A DNA stretch of 64,000 nucleotides, taken from Tetraselmis striata. Taxonomy: Eukaryota; Chlorophyta; Chlorodendrophyceae; Chlorodendrales; Chlorodendraceae. The translations under genes were made by a program, and so were the position numbers. The notes below the pieces were generated by a model that saw only the letters and a list, made by a program, of their open reading frames with translations, did no database searches and had not been told where the DNA came from. Positions 1 through 10,426 of the stretch are shown here, piece by piece (the first letter of the stretch is position 1; every line of letters starts with the position of its first letter). Location: assembly GCA_006384855.1 (NCBI GenBank), contig VCJN01003089.1, positions 1-64,000 of the forward strand. The letters are read 5' to 3'.

Positions 1-130
1 ATTACCGAATTCTTATGACCGTTGACGAAGGCCCGCCCCCTCTGTTCACTGAAGTCGTGTTCCTCGCGTGACTTGGCACATGAAAACTTTTTCAAGGTGT
101 GGTATATTTCACATAACCTATGAGATCTTG

Positions 131-672
131 AGGTGTTTCGGACAGGAAAATGTTTTTTGATGGGATATTCATGAAGAAGTGTCGTATAATACGGGAGTTC
201 TTGAAGAACCTGAACCCGAAACGGTGCGCCGCCTGTGTTTTCGCGACATTTTGTGAGTAAATCAGGCGGTGTAGCGAAGTGGTGTATGTTCTGAACGCCC
301 AAAAACACCCGAAAAAGCGATACGGTACGCCTTTTCATTAAGAAACCATCCAGAAACGCTCCTGAAGCGGTACCGTATGCCCCTTCTCGTGACTATATAT
401 GCATATATAGTCACGAGAAGGGGCATACGGTACCGCCTAAATGTCAGTTTCGGATTAAACATGTTCAATAAGGTACACCGTATCGCTTTTTTCGGGTTCT
501 GGAGGGCCCAAAAACATACACCACTTCGCTACACCGCCTGATTTCCTCACAAAATGTCGCGAAAACACAGGCGGTGCTCCGCTTCTGGATATTTTGCTTC
601 CAGAACTACCGTATTATACACCACTTTGGGTGAATATCCACTCAAAAAACGTTTTCCTGTCCGGAACACCAC
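131..672. repeat. Foldback element: large inverted repeat
   Basis: Two arms of about 270 bases (131-401 and 402-672) are imperfect reverse complements of each other. Matching blocks include the stretch around 225-290, which mirrors 510-575, and the 'cggacaggaaaa' block near 139, which mirrors 'ttttcctgtccgg' near 651. The innermost part is a perfect palindrome. There is no convincing ORF. It could be a foldback or MITE-like element or a source of hairpin RNA. A partial direct copy of the outer end, starting 'gttttcctgtccggaacacc', recurs at 731-750. Confidence 0.8.
367..436. repeat. Perfect 70 bp palindrome
   Basis: Every base from 367 to 401 pairs with 402 to 436. The centre is tatatgcatata and the outer ends are gcggtaccgtatgcccc and its complement. 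There is no spacer, so it can form a cruciform or a tight RNA hairpin. It is the core of the larger foldback element. Confidence 0.92.
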
Positions 673-1112
673 CAGAACACCACCAGATCTGACCAGAACG
701 CCTCGGGATCTCCGCTCTTCTCGCTCAAAAACCGTTTTCCTGTCCGGAACACCTCGGGTTCCGCGGCCAATCGACTGATCAGCCCCCGCTTTCCCGGCGG
801 GATACCTCGCGCGCGGGGCGAGGCGGCCGATCTGGCCCGGTTTCCCGTTCTGATACCGCGGGTTTCGCCAAGAAAAGCCGTTCCCGTTCCGGTTGATTCC
901 CGTATCCCGAATCAGGGCGTTCTGGAAGACCTTCTGGTGCCCTAACGGTACGGGTTAGCGGCAATCCCCGAATCCCCGATCGGCCTCCCGGTCGCAGTAT
1001 ATATTGTTTTTGTCTGGAGCACCGGGGTGTACAGTCAGCAGGGATTGGCCGTCAAGAGCTTAAGGAAAGTGCCTCGTAACGACCTGGGGTACCCGTACGG
1101 CAATAAAGGTCA
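673..1112. other. No gene seen
   Basis: ORFs here are short and have no recognisable content. The stretch holds the second copy of the foldback's outer sequence (about 727-752) and otherwise unremarkable GC-rich DNA. Confidence 0.5.
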
Positions 1113-1168
1113 CACTCGTCGAAACGGGGTTCGCCTAACACGGTACTTGTACTGTATCCGTACTCAAT
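1113..1168 (+). repeat. Dispersed short repeat, copy 1 of 3
   Basis: The unit starts 'cactcgtcgaaacggggttc' and continues through 'cacggtacttgtactgtatc'. It recurs on the minus strand at 47108-47173 with almost the whole length conserved, and as a shorter match at 41327-41363. Two copies sit next to other repeat DNA, so it may be the terminus of a mobile element. Confidence 0.75.
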
Positions 1169-1689
1169 AAAGGTCACCGCCGAAAAATCGACGCTTCGCT
1201 GGATTGGATGAAGATCGTGTAGATATCCTCTTGGGGTGAGGGGGCAGCTCCCAACTCTCCCGTTCCTCCCAGCTGTACATAACGCCGTGTGTCTAGGTAC
1301 GTAGCTAGAGAAAAGAAACGTATAGGCCTATCCTGAACTCTGTGTTGTGTTGCTGTGTTATGAGATTGTATATAGAGGTGTGGAGGGAATCCTCCCAGCT
1401 CTCCCCTACCTCCCAGTGATAGTTTGCGCCATGTCTCCGTCGAGCAGGAGCGATGACGGAATGGTGTGTTGCATTGGTGTGGTGTGGTCTGCGGATGTGG
1501 AGGCAGCTCCCAACCTTCCCTAACTTCCCAATTGGTACTCGCTTTTATGTAGAACTTAAGTGCGCCGTCCGATGTGCCGTGGAGACCGATCAGTGTAAAC
1601 AAAACCGCGAGGTGTCTGTTTCGGTTTCAAAAAATGGCAACAAAGGAATCAATTAACAGGTCAGCAGAGGAGAGGGGGGCGGGCTTAAC

Positions 1690-2591
1690 TTTCCGCGCGC
1701 CAGCCGGTACATGATGTGCACCAGGATGGCACCAAAGATCGCAAGACACAGCGCCTGCCAGGGAAGGGTTGGCGGGGTCAGGATGGGGCGGCCGGGAGGA
1801 GGAGGTGGGGGGAGGGGAGGGGGGGGGGAGCAGTGCGCACACCACGGGGCGCATTGCTGCTGCGGCGGGGCGGTGCAAGGCAGGCAGGGGAGGGCACCAG
1901 GGGGGGGGGGGGTGTTCAGGGTTTTGGTTACATGGTGTGCTGTGTGTGTGCTGAAGGTGTATGATTTCACATGCTTTCCGTTGACAACGCACGGGTGGGA
2001 CAGCCCGGGATGAGTGCCCGTTGTGCGAGCATATACCACAACCAAGCAGGTGCGACCCCATCCGCCATTCTTCGCACAACAGCCATCCTTGAGTTCTATT
2101 CAGTGTGCCTCACGGCGCTGCCTTCACCCCGCCCCCGAGGGGTTCCTCCGCCGCCGTGCACTCTGGTTGTGCTGCGGGTGGCGATGGTGGGTGTGCCGGG
2201 CGAAGGGGGGGGGGGGGGGTCGCCGGAAGGCGGGGCCCGAGGTGGTGTTGATGGTGTTGGTGATGCGGTCCGGCATGGACGCCAGCCGCTTGGCGCCGAT
2301 GTCCTTGTCCTTGAGGAACTCCGACACGATTCTGCCGGACACCGCAAACCCCAGCCAGCCGGCATGCATCAGAGCCGCCACCACATTGGCAGGCCGGAGC
2401 ACCGTTGGGAGGACGAAGCAAGTGCGCCATCCCAGTCCTGGTTCTGATTTTCAGGCGCTGGAGGTCGGCGGCGAAGGGAAAAGGGGGGGGGGGGGGGTAC
2501 GAAAAGAGGCGCACCTGCGGTTCTTGAAGTCGTCCTCCCAGCGCTGCGCCACCTCCGGCAAGCCCGCCCAGCCCTCCTTCTCCATCAGCGC
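1690..2591 (-). pseudogene. EEP phosphodiesterase pseudogene fragment 1 (internal exons)
   Basis: Three exon copies match the intact gene at 16413-22966: 2515-2591 (coding ALMEKEGWAGLPEVAQRW onward), 2224-2331 (the EFLKDKDIGAKRLASMPDR exon) and 1690-1754 (the CLAIFGAILVHIM exon). Exon lengths (77, 108 and 65) equal those of the intact gene. The exon that should lie between the last two (214 bases, PCVINLYEG) is missing, as are the start and all catalytic exons. The donor after the 108-base exon reads gcgacc instead of gtgaac. This is a dead fragment, not a working gene. Confidence 0.85.
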
Positions 2592-3330
2592 CTGCGCCCG
2601 CAATCCGAGCCAACCTGAGCCTACCTTCCTCGCATCAGCCCCCCCCCCCCCCTGGAGGTCTCTGCCTTTGTAGTCTGGGAGCGCGGCTGCCCTTTGCTGC
2701 TGCCACATCCCCTATGGGATGCCGACGCACCCATAAGAGCCCGGAATATCGGCCTCAACGTGGGTTTGCATGCAGCGTATAGGATTGGGATTGCTTGTCC
2801 CCCCCCCTCCCCCCCCCACCCCACACACACACGGAGCGCACCTGCAGCGGCAGGCGCATGCAGCAGAGGGCGACAAGATGGGGGGGGGGGGGGTACAAAA
2901 CGAAATTGAAATCGAAGTCACTATGTACTATCCACAATGTGAGTGAACGCTCGGATCAGAATGGTCGTCAAGGACTCGCTCTACTTCACCATATCACGCG
3001 TCCCGGCCTTGCGTATTGACACCCACAATGGACCAACACGCACGTGACAGGGTTTCCTGGGTCTTGTGGATTTGAACCAGGCGCCTCCGCCGGGGGAGCA
3101 CCATTATCGACTACGTGGGTGGCTGCTTGTAGGAAGGGGTGTCGGGAGCTTGTGCGGCCGTCCAAATCACCGCACTTTCCATCACTACCTGTTGATGCAT
3201 TGCGGGACCCGCGGACTAACCCTCCTTCCACCCCCCCTCATGTGTGTGTGTGGCTCGCCATTCAGGCCTTTGGAGCCAAGTCCTCCATCCCGAGGACCCC
3301 CAGCAGCCGCTGAGGACCTGCCTCGTTGTC

Positions 3331-3580
3331 TGTCCGCTCAATAGAGCGAAGGTCTCTTGCACAAGAGGTCCCCGGCTCGATTCCCGGCTCTGCCATTTCA
3401 GGGCAATATCGTCCGGGCACGTTTCCCGGGTTGATCCATTAGCCCTTTGGGGTTCGAATGAGGCAACGGTCTTATGGCTATGCCAGACCTGCGACTGCAG
3501 TTGGCGCAGGAGGTCAAGTGCTGGGGCGGCTTCGGCCGATGGATGACCCGGGGCAAACTTATTTACTTTACTTAACTCTT
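3331..3580 (+). mobile_element. tRNA-derived SINE, copy 1
   Basis: The head resembles a tRNA: an A-box-like 'atagagcgaaggt', then a B-box-like 'ggctcgattcccggctc'. The body is shared with three other copies (15757-16004, 37979-38226 and 41826-42069) and contains 'gactgcagttggcgcaggag' and 'ggggcggcttcggccgatg'. The 3' tail is rich in TTTACTT units. It is non-coding, and ORFs read through it are artefacts. This copy lies inside duplicated block A. Confidence 0.82.
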
Positions 3581-3988
3581 AGCACCCACTGAGGCGCTTC
3601 GTCAGCACGCCCTGGCAGCCCCGTCACGGCGTCATGGCATGCAGGCGCATGTTATGCTGGCGCCGGACCTCTTGGCCGACCCGTTCCACGCACCCGATGG
3701 TCCGGAGGACGACCTTTGCCGTGTGAGCACATGTGCAGATAATGGGACACGCTTCATCATGGACGGCACTCTATCTTGTGGGATTCGCCGTCATTGGGCG
3801 GGCCTGGGCCGCCGCTTACGCTCGCCACCACTTACATGTTGCCTCGCCCACCAGTACCATGGACGTAGGGCACCTCCGAGGGAAGCCTCGTCGCCCTACT
3901 AAGTAACACCTCAGCTGAAAGCGCGCATGATTCAGAGCGCCGACAATGTGGGATTGGGGTCGCCTCTCAGAGGGGGCGGGGAGGGGGC

Positions 3989-4788
3989 TTAGGTCTGCAT
4001 CATCACGCGCAGCGCGCTCGCGACGACACCGTGGTCTGACGGGAAGTCCAGCGTGGGGAACGGCGCCTCCTCGTCGTAGGTATTGGCGCCGGTGCTGTCC
4101 TTGATGGTCACCTCCTGCACGGGGCATTGCGCGCGGGCGACCCGGCACCCGTGATTGCATGCCGCCACTGCTCCATGCAATATATGTCCCGGCCATGCAA
4201 CACTACACGTGTGTCGGTGCCATACATTGATGCGCGATTGGTACCGCCGTACCGCAACATAGCCACGCGGCCTACAGAGGACCCACCCTACACGCTTTAC
4301 TTAGTGGAAGGACCCTATGCGGGTTGGCCATGGGAGGGGCGGGCCCTTCCCTGATGCTGGGTAACGACAGCTCCATGTCAAGGTAAAGAGCTTTAGCTTG
4401 ATTCAGTCGCAACATTTTTCAAACTAGTACATGTCTAGCGAGAAGCATGTGACAGCTACGAGTAAAATATACTAAGGGTTGGTACAAGTACGATGGTACT
4501 TGAGACCACAAGTACACATGTGTGTGATATGAGGCTGCCGTGTGGCGAGCGTTGTGCTTTTGAGAAGAACGTCGCCTCGAATTTCACAAACAAGGATAAT
4601 AATAGATAATGTGTACATATATACTAACATTATACTCATAGTGTCTATATAATACGATGAGGGCGGTGGAGGAAGGATGGGTTGGGGGGGGGGGGGGGGG
4701 GGGGGGACACCCTGACAAAGTACTCTTTGGTGAACATGATGAAGTCCTTGGGGTTGCGGTCGGTCAGGCTGCTGGTCTTGCGCACCGC
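3989..4788 (-). pseudogene. EEP phosphodiesterase pseudogene fragment 2 (last two exons)
   Basis: Exon copies are 4711-4788, 78 bases, coding AVRKTSSLTDRNPKDFIMF onward (four residues, MAER, shorter than the intact gene), and 3989-4114, 126 bases, coding EVTIKDSTGANTYDEEAP through the FPSDHGVV motif to a stop. The EEP catalytic Asp-His pair is kept. The intron starts gtgtccccc, like its intact counterpart. Homology stops near 5060, so all upstream exons are absent. Confidence 0.83.
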
Positions 4789-5060
4789 CTGGGCCGAAGG
4801 TGGGCCGGGGGGGGGAGGGGGAGTGTTCGTAATCACACGTGCAGCCAGGATATCACCCGTAAAAACAGGGTGCCGTGCGCATAGGTTGGCCGTAATAATA
4901 CTGCGCTACACCGGGCACCAACTAATGATGCTCCGGGGACTGCCGGAGGACTGCTGGTATATTCAGTACAAATACAACTTGCTCACCTTCGGCCTAGCCT
5001 GGTGTGTTGGGGGGAGAAACCTGGAGGGCGGGGGGAGGGGGGGGGGGGCGGGGGGGTTGT

Positions 5061-5744
5061 CGGTCGTTTCTTCATGGGGCTGCGCGCGCTAGGTGCCGGC
5101 TTGGAGAGTGAGGCTGGCCGATGAGCAGCGGCCAACCTCACTCTGGGATACCATACGGCGCGGATGCAGTTATTGGATAAGGCTAGGTGGCCCTTTCGGC
5201 TAGGGGCAGGGGGCAGAGGATGAAGGTGTTAGAGGGGGGGGGGCGCAGCCTGTACGAAAGGTTGGCAGGCAGGTAGCGTTTTTGGGCTGCAGCATTGGAT
5301 GTTGGCATACGACGAGTGCGCGCCAGTCGGCTGGCTATGAGTAGGGCAGCATGTAGTGACGGCTGGCAGACATCGGTGGTAGGCCTCGGCATGGTGCGGC
5401 TTCTGGCAGAGGGAATGGGACTGCTGGCTGCGGTCAGGTGGCAGCCAACCAGGGAGGCATGTATGGGGACTGAGTGTAGTGGCTGCCCAAAATTTCCGTA
5501 GAGCTGAGCGGGTCGGGGTACATGCTAGCATGACAAAAATAATTAATTAAAATAGTCTTATTTTCTTTGGGCTCATTGTCCTGGCTGCGAACATAATTCG
5601 GTGCCTGCCCTGGTCTACCACCAATGAGAATTGACATCTATGTGCGCGTGCATTTCAAAGCAGCAGCAATCAAGCAGATCAGAGCCCCAAACCCTCTCCC
5701 TGACTTGTACCAGCATTATAAGCCATGTAACCTAGGACCCATAC
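5061..5744. other. No gene seen
   Basis: Intergenic DNA with a short G tract at 5234-5243. ORFs on both strands are short and not recognisable. Base composition turns AT-richer near 5530-5600, towards the transposase remnant. Confidence 0.4.
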
Positions 5745-6506
5745 GAGGCGGCATTATGGCGCTCAGCCATGGTGTCCTTCACCTCCATCAGTTTCCTGGC
5801 ATACTCTTCGTGCCACTCCTCATTGTGCTGTAAAACTTTGTGCGCCACCTCCAGCTCCTCTTCAAATCATTTGCCACCTCCAGCATTTGAAATGTCCTTC
5901 ACCAGACTCTCCAAATCAGAGGCTTTTGCAGCGATTGGCGTATCATAGTCCACGCGAGGTGACTTGATAAGAGCCATCCACTGCTCACCGAGCTGAGTCT
6001 TGTTGAGAGTGTTTATACTGCTGACCAGGTTATAACGTCATGCCTCTCTGCATCTTTGGGTCTTGTGGGTCAAGTGCGCGATGCCAGCCACGGCCTCATT
6101 GTTGTTGGACTTGCAAAATGATCTCACGGCCATGGTCATGTTGGTGTAGTGCCCATCTGTGTTGCAAGCATCAATGGGTGAACGATCCAAACAATTATTG
6201 ATGGGTTCCACAAACACAAAATGCTGCGAATTATTGGATTGTTGATTGCAAAGCAAAATAACCGAAAAATCGGGCGGCAAGTACAACAGAAGCGCTTACC
6301 AAATGTCACCAGTTTTGGTATCACATGTGGTCCAACAATACCATGACACTCCAAAAACTCAAGGAAACCAAGCTTTGTGTCCTTGCTGACCCATCCATTC
6401 TCAGTATTGGAGACAGCCACTATGTCACCTTTCAGCTCCCTGTGTTTCATGATCACATCCCTATTGTAAGTATGTTTAACACAACGTATCGTATTTGTTG
6501 AAGACC

Positions 6507-6605
6507 GAGCACTGTTGTAGCTACCAATAGGTAAAAATAAATCAACAAGTATGCTTTTGTCAATCGTCCGTCATGCACCAGACTAATTAAGTGGAACTCG
6601 CTTGG
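6507..6605. repeat. 99 bp direct repeat, copy 1
   Basis: It starts 'gagcactgttgtagctacca' and matches 6763-6861 at all but a few positions, with a period of 256. Both copies lie inside the transposase remnant and interrupt its coding frame, which suggests an internal duplication or a small insertion. Confidence 0.85.
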
Positions 6606-6762
6606 TATCCTGGTCATACTTCTGGATTTTGTGGCGCTATGCAGCCCGCAATGCAGTCGTTGGTTCCGAGCTTGACACACCGAGGATGGGGCAATGGTGG
6701 TATCTACAGCAACCGTGTTCCCGCGGATACCACCACACCCAAAAAGCCCAACATCGGCATGT

Positions 6763-6861
6763 GAGCACTGTTGTAGCTACCGATAGGTAAAAATAAATCA
6801 ACAAGTATGTTTTTGTCAATCGTCCGTCATGCACCAGACTTATCAAGTGGAACTCACTTGG
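6763..6861. repeat. 99 bp direct repeat, copy 2
   Basis: Second copy of the 6507-6605 unit, differing at a handful of bases. The two copies flank a 157-base spacer. Confidence 0.85.
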
Positions 6862-8155
6862 CCAAGTTTGCAGGCAGATCTTTCTGTACAAAGATCAGCA
6901 TCATCGGAAGGGCCTTCCTGCCCATTGTGGCCAGTATCGCAGTAACGTGTTCGGCTCGCTCAGAAGGCACCAAAATCTGTTTTTGTATCCCTCCAAGGTC
7001 AGGATCCCTTTTTTGGTCCCACTGCACTGGATTAGCAGCACGTTGATATCCATAGTTGTTTCATCATAATTGATTATCTGCTGAATGGTGAGCAGGGGTT
7101 GAGGCAGCAAGGCATCTGCTCCATGTTGCGCCCTAACCCACTTGATGGTGAGCTCACGCATGTGACAGCGCATGCCACATGACCTATCAACATTTGTGGC
7201 AGCACAGAACAAGGCATCAAAGTTAGTCCAACTCGCTGCCGTAATCATATACAATGCACATACTGTGTGGTGATCAATCATGGAATGTATGCTGGCGCTC
7301 ACACTCTCATGGAACCACTTGACATTGTCCTTAGTGAGTGCATAGCTGCGCTGCATTCCCATTGAGATGAGCAAACTCAATCCCTGAGATGCCTGACATG
7401 TGGTTCCATGCCTTGTACCAACCATCCATACATGTGTCCTTGGTGTACGGCCGGCCACAGATGTCCTTCAGGCCAAGCTCAATGAACATGGCCTTCGCCA
7501 TCTTTTTTATCTCTCGGTGACGCAGAGGCTCATCGCGCAGGATCATCACGCTGACGACGTCCGCCAACCACAAGTCTGCATCTGGGCATAGTGGAACTCT
7601 GCCTGGGGGTCGCAGTCCCTCGCCAGCCTTGATGCGCAGCACATAGTTGCGCTCCTGCTCGCCATGTGGCACGCCCCAATAGGACTTGATGGTCTCGAAT
7701 TTTATGGGCGTAGCTGCTACGGGGCATGACTTTCTTCCAGGCCCTTGCTTCAGGGTATCGTGGTCCCTCTCCTGGCGACGCAAATGATTTAGTGTGACGC
7801 CGCCCTTGGACAGCACCTCTTCAAGGGACACCGCTGCCTTGCGGCAGTCCTGTCTGCCGACTTCTCGAGCATGCTCATCACCAGCGTCAGGTTCTTGGGG
7901 TTGTCTTGTTGTAGGACCGAGCACTGGAGTGCACTGGAGTCTGTAAAAATCATCGAACGACAAAGAGACAGTAATTAGCCTTTTATCATATGCGATATGA
8001 GTCATTCACATCAAAATTTCCCACAGCAAAAACACATACACAAACGTGTAAGCAAACATCGTATAGAAAGTGTATGTTCATAAACAACGGCTGTCGGCGT
8101 CCATATGTACCCCACCTTCTTCGCCTTCCTCCTGACCCCTCCAAACTGCCCGCCC

Positions 8156-8383
8156 TTAGTACCACCGGCGGCGCCCGTCGTACGTTGTAGAGTTCCCCCC
8201 CTTGTCATGGTGGCAGTCTTTCTGGTAGCGTCCCTGCTCGATGCGGCGGCAGCATTCGTTACATATAGTCGCCCGTCCAGTCGTTCCGACCCGGCCGACC
8301 GCCGCGGCTCGCCGAGTCACCGCCGCGCACCTCCTACATCCGGGAGTGTTTCCCCGCCCTGCCGAGGGTGTGACTGGGGTCAC
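8156..8383 (-). CDS. Small Cys-rich ORF, possible zinc finger
   Basis: A 75-codon reading frame with Cys spacing CRRC...TICNECCRRIE...DC, i.e. C-x2-C, a loop of about 20 residues, then C-N-E-C. This loosely resembles a GATA-type zinc ribbon but lacks the usual Trp. It sits between the transposase remnant and the next minus-strand ORF. No start context or splice signals support it. It could equally be a remnant of a mobile element or a chance frame. Confidence 0.25.
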   Translation of the reverse strand: MTPVTPSAGRGNTPGCRRCAAVTRRAAAVGRVGTTGRATICNECCRRIEQGRYQKDCHHDKGGNSTTYDGRRRWY

Positions 8384-8485
8384 TGTGCCCGCCCTAGGGA
8401 GCAGGCGGAGTCGCTGGAGGTCTGGCTGTGTGCGCGGTACTGATTGGACTGGTCGCGGTAAAGTTTGGCTGTCCCCCGCGGTATG

Positions 8486-9283
8486 TTATGGACCCCCCGC
8501 GGAGAATATGGACCTTTCCGCATGTCGGGTTTCCGGTGTTGTTTGGACACCCCCAGGGATAACTACGTCCTGATACCCTGATACACCGCGGACGTTCTTA
8601 TATCTGTTATGTATCCCTATATAGGATATTGATTGGCTCCGGACTCCGAGACGTGCCCGCCGGCAGCTCCCCCGCCTCCATCCGGAATTATGTAACTCGC
8701 TGCCATCCCGCGACTCGCGCCACAATTGCTGCATCCCGCACACCGAGAAGCCGGCGCGCAGAGGATCCCCCTCCTCCCACAGCCGCTCTCGCCGCTCCGC
8801 CAAATTCCGCACAAATGCGGGGCTGCTGGATGGGTAGGGTCGCAGTAGCAGCTCCGCAAACACGTAGACATCGCCTTCGGCCCCATACGACCGGTCGTCG
8901 ATAGGAGTGGAGCTGTCAGCATAGGCTAGCGTACGATCTAGTAGGGGGAAGAGGACAGGCCGAGCCGCGGGACAGACGCCGACAGCCGTACCCCGCAGCG
9001 GCGTACGGGGCATCATCCGGTAGACGTCGCGGGTAGCGCACCACCGAGCGGTGGCCGCGAGGGCGGCATCATGGGCAGCTGAGGCAGCAGTCGGCGCGTG
9101 CTGGCGCTGCAGCGCCCGCACGCCAGCTGCCGACGCCGGGAGAGCCACACCGGGCGGGGGGTGGAGCCGTGGGAAGAGGGGGGCTGCAGAACTCGCAGGT
9201 GGCGGCACGGGCCGCCGCTCGCGCGCCATGGAACACGTGGTGGCCCGAGCGCGGGCAGCCGGCTCGTGGGGCGCACCGCACAT
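8486..9283 (-). CDS. Hypothetical protein, unrecognised
   Basis: A minus-strand frame of 265 codons. The central part (AYADSSTPIDDRSYGAEGDV, VFAELLLRPYPSSSPAFVRN, LWEEGDPLRAGFSVCGMQQL) has a protein-like composition with many charged and aromatic residues, while both ends are low-complexity. An overlapping minus frame from 9443 (GTHVNHGMESDDPAVAAMHL) also looks protein-like, so the real gene may start there and cross a frameshift or intron near 9200. I do not recognise the family. Possible host gene or mobile-element passenger. Confidence 0.35.
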   Translation of the reverse strand: MCGAPHEPAARARATTCSMARERRPVPPPASSAAPLFPRLHPPPGVALPASAAGVRALQRQHAPTAASAAHDAALAATARWCATRDVYRMMPRTPLRGTAVGVCPAARPVLFPLLDRTLAYADSSTPIDDRSYGAEGDVYVFAELLLRPYPSSSPAFVRNLAERRERLWEEGDPLRAGFSVCGMQQLWRESRDGSELHNSGWRRGSCRRARLGVRSQSISYIGIHNRYKNVRGVSGYQDVVIPGGVQTTPETRHAERSIFSAGGP

Positions 9284-9599
9284 ACACAGAGGGGTCGAAA
9301 GTCGCAGCGCAGGCGAGGTGCATAGCAGCTACCGCCGGGTCGTCGGACTCCATCCCGTGGTTCACGTGCGTGCCCAGGGGGGCGGGCCGCTGGTAGGTAC
9401 GTCCGTCCGCAGCTGCCATCGCAACACCGGAATTGCCAGTCAACGCCCCCGCCGGGCGTCGACGACTGCAGCCGCGCCATCGCAGCGCCGTGCGCCCACC
9501 ACCACCATCGCCCCCGCCGGGACCGCGACACTCACGGCAGACGCCCTAGCAGAGGGGCTGGAGGACGCCCCACTGTGCTGAACCCCCACCGGCCACGCC

Positions 9600-9940
9600 A
9601 CAGCCAGAAGCCAGGGGTCGGGGAGGATCGCTCTGTCGAATAGCCCGGTGTAATCAAACCTCTGTGCTTATACCGATATGACCATAAAACCCGATAGCTA
9701 TATGGTAGCTAGAAGGTCGCTAGCTATAATCTGAGTAAGGGTACAGCTATCTCAGTAAAGGTACCCTACTGCCTACTGTCGGGCGGACCGACACGACGGC
9801 TTGCCCCCGCCGGCTCGCTTCCCTGCCCGCCTCTCGTAGTACAGTAGTAGCGACTACTGTAGTACTTTGCCTTCGCCCGACTCTACCGCGTGTAAACCTT
9901 TTAGCCAAACCCATCACCGACACGCTGCCATCCGTGTGAT
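9600..9940. other. Intergenic region upstream of the TIR-WD40 gene
   Basis: No gene is seen. It contains runs of 'tagctat'-type sequence (9695-9730) and a compact hairpin at 9836-9865. It may include promoter sequence for the gene that follows, but no TATA-like box stands out. Confidence 0.4.
9836..9865. repeat. 13 bp perfect hairpin around a tagcgacta core
   Basis: The arms gtagtacagtagt (9836-9848) and actactgtagtac (9853-9865) pair perfectly around a 4-base loop. The core 'gtagcgactac' recurs elsewhere, for example near 32687, 32805, 36541 and 57135. Confidence 0.75.
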
Positions 9941-10223
9941 GCCAAAAATAGAAGCCCTGCCGCCGCCGCCACAAAAAGCGTCCCATCCGCAAGCCTACCC
10001 CGCTTTCGCAAGTCTATACGCAGGCAACCCTCCACCCTGGCAAACAATCTCATATGGAGCCACCGCTTGGGCCTTAACGTGAGTGTGTCACGGTGTCTGC
10101 GCTTGGCTGCACCCCTCTAGTCTCGTTACTGGCACCTACATGCGTCGCACTGTGGCGAGTGTGTTCTGGTACTCTCCTCTCCGCATCCATGTGTCCCCTC
10201 GCCGTCTCCGCCCTCTGCCCCAG

Positions 10224-10276
10224 TTTCACAGCCACAGCCTGCGAGCATCCCGCACGTTAAGAGGAAGCAAGCCAAG
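10224..10276 (+). other. Possible upstream exon of the TIR-WD40 gene
   Basis: An acceptor-like ctgccccag precedes 10224, and ccaag|gtgagt follows 10276. Read in the TIR frame it codes SQPQPASIPHVKRKQAK, and splicing to the acceptor ccaccacag|gag near 10383 keeps that frame. If used, the protein would gain a short basic N-terminal extension. I could not find a matching phase for a further upstream exon, although 9943-10078 has exon-like features and a gtgagt donor. Confidence 0.4.
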
Positions 10277-10426
10277 GTGAGTGTGCTTGCGTGTGTTCCG
10301 GCCCTCTGCTCTGCCTTCTTCGTCACTGCGATTGCGCCCTATCACTGCGAGTCGGGTGACATGTTGCCCAACACGCCACCACAGGAGCCGGCTCTCGCAC
10401 ACTCTGCTCAGCCCGCTCTGCACACG

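Larger units (their letters stand above)
1195..5060. repeat. Segmental duplication, block A (pairs with 13816-17430)
   Basis: Block A and block B share, in the same order, the 'tgaagatcgtgtagat' start, EEP exon fragments, a SINE, EEP terminal exons and the region ending near 'attcagtacaaatacaactt'. Block B has an extra internal duplication of about 370 bases (13960-14640). Both blocks have the same join between the EEP 5' fragment and unrelated sequence, so that rearrangement came before the duplication. Stretches between the named fragments (2600-3330, 3580-3985, 4115-4710, 4790-5060) are intron or intergenic copies with no independent gene. Confidence 0.85.
5745..8005 (-). pseudogene. Degenerate DDE-type transposase (pogo/Tigger-like?)
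   Basis: The minus strand carries a broken coding series in shifting frames: about 8005-7360 (a basic region with KKMAKAMFIELGLKDICGR and GWYKAWNHMSG), then after a frameshift near 7350 a part with NVKWFHESV and TIQQIINYDETTMD, then 6456-6290 with ENGWVSKDTKLGFLEFLE, then 6286-6038, and 6000-5745 with an Asp/Glu/Lys-rich C-terminus broken by one stop. The 'NYDET' and 'NGWVSK...FLEFL' blocks resemble the DDE_1 catalytic domain of pogo/CENP-B-like transposases. I place it by these blocks only and see no clean third acidic residue. Frameshifts and stops argue that it is dead. No terminal inverted repeats were found. Confidence 0.5.

Noticed and set aside
1627..2709. Many ORFs over G/C runs in the duplicated blocks
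   Set aside because: Translations are Gly/Pro runs and antisense of EEP exon copies; no independent signal.
3331..3400. A tRNA gene at the SINE heads
   Set aside because: The A and B boxes are present but the cloverleaf is incomplete, and the same head is followed by a shared body and tail in four places.
5745..8005. A host gene with introns instead of a transposase
   Set aside because: Frame changes lack splice signals, a direct repeat interrupts it, and the recognisable blocks are transposase-like.
10277..10426. GTG start 50 codons upstream of the TIR domain
   Set aside because: GTG is not a normal eukaryotic start, and the stretch begins at a gtgagt donor, so it is better read as intron.
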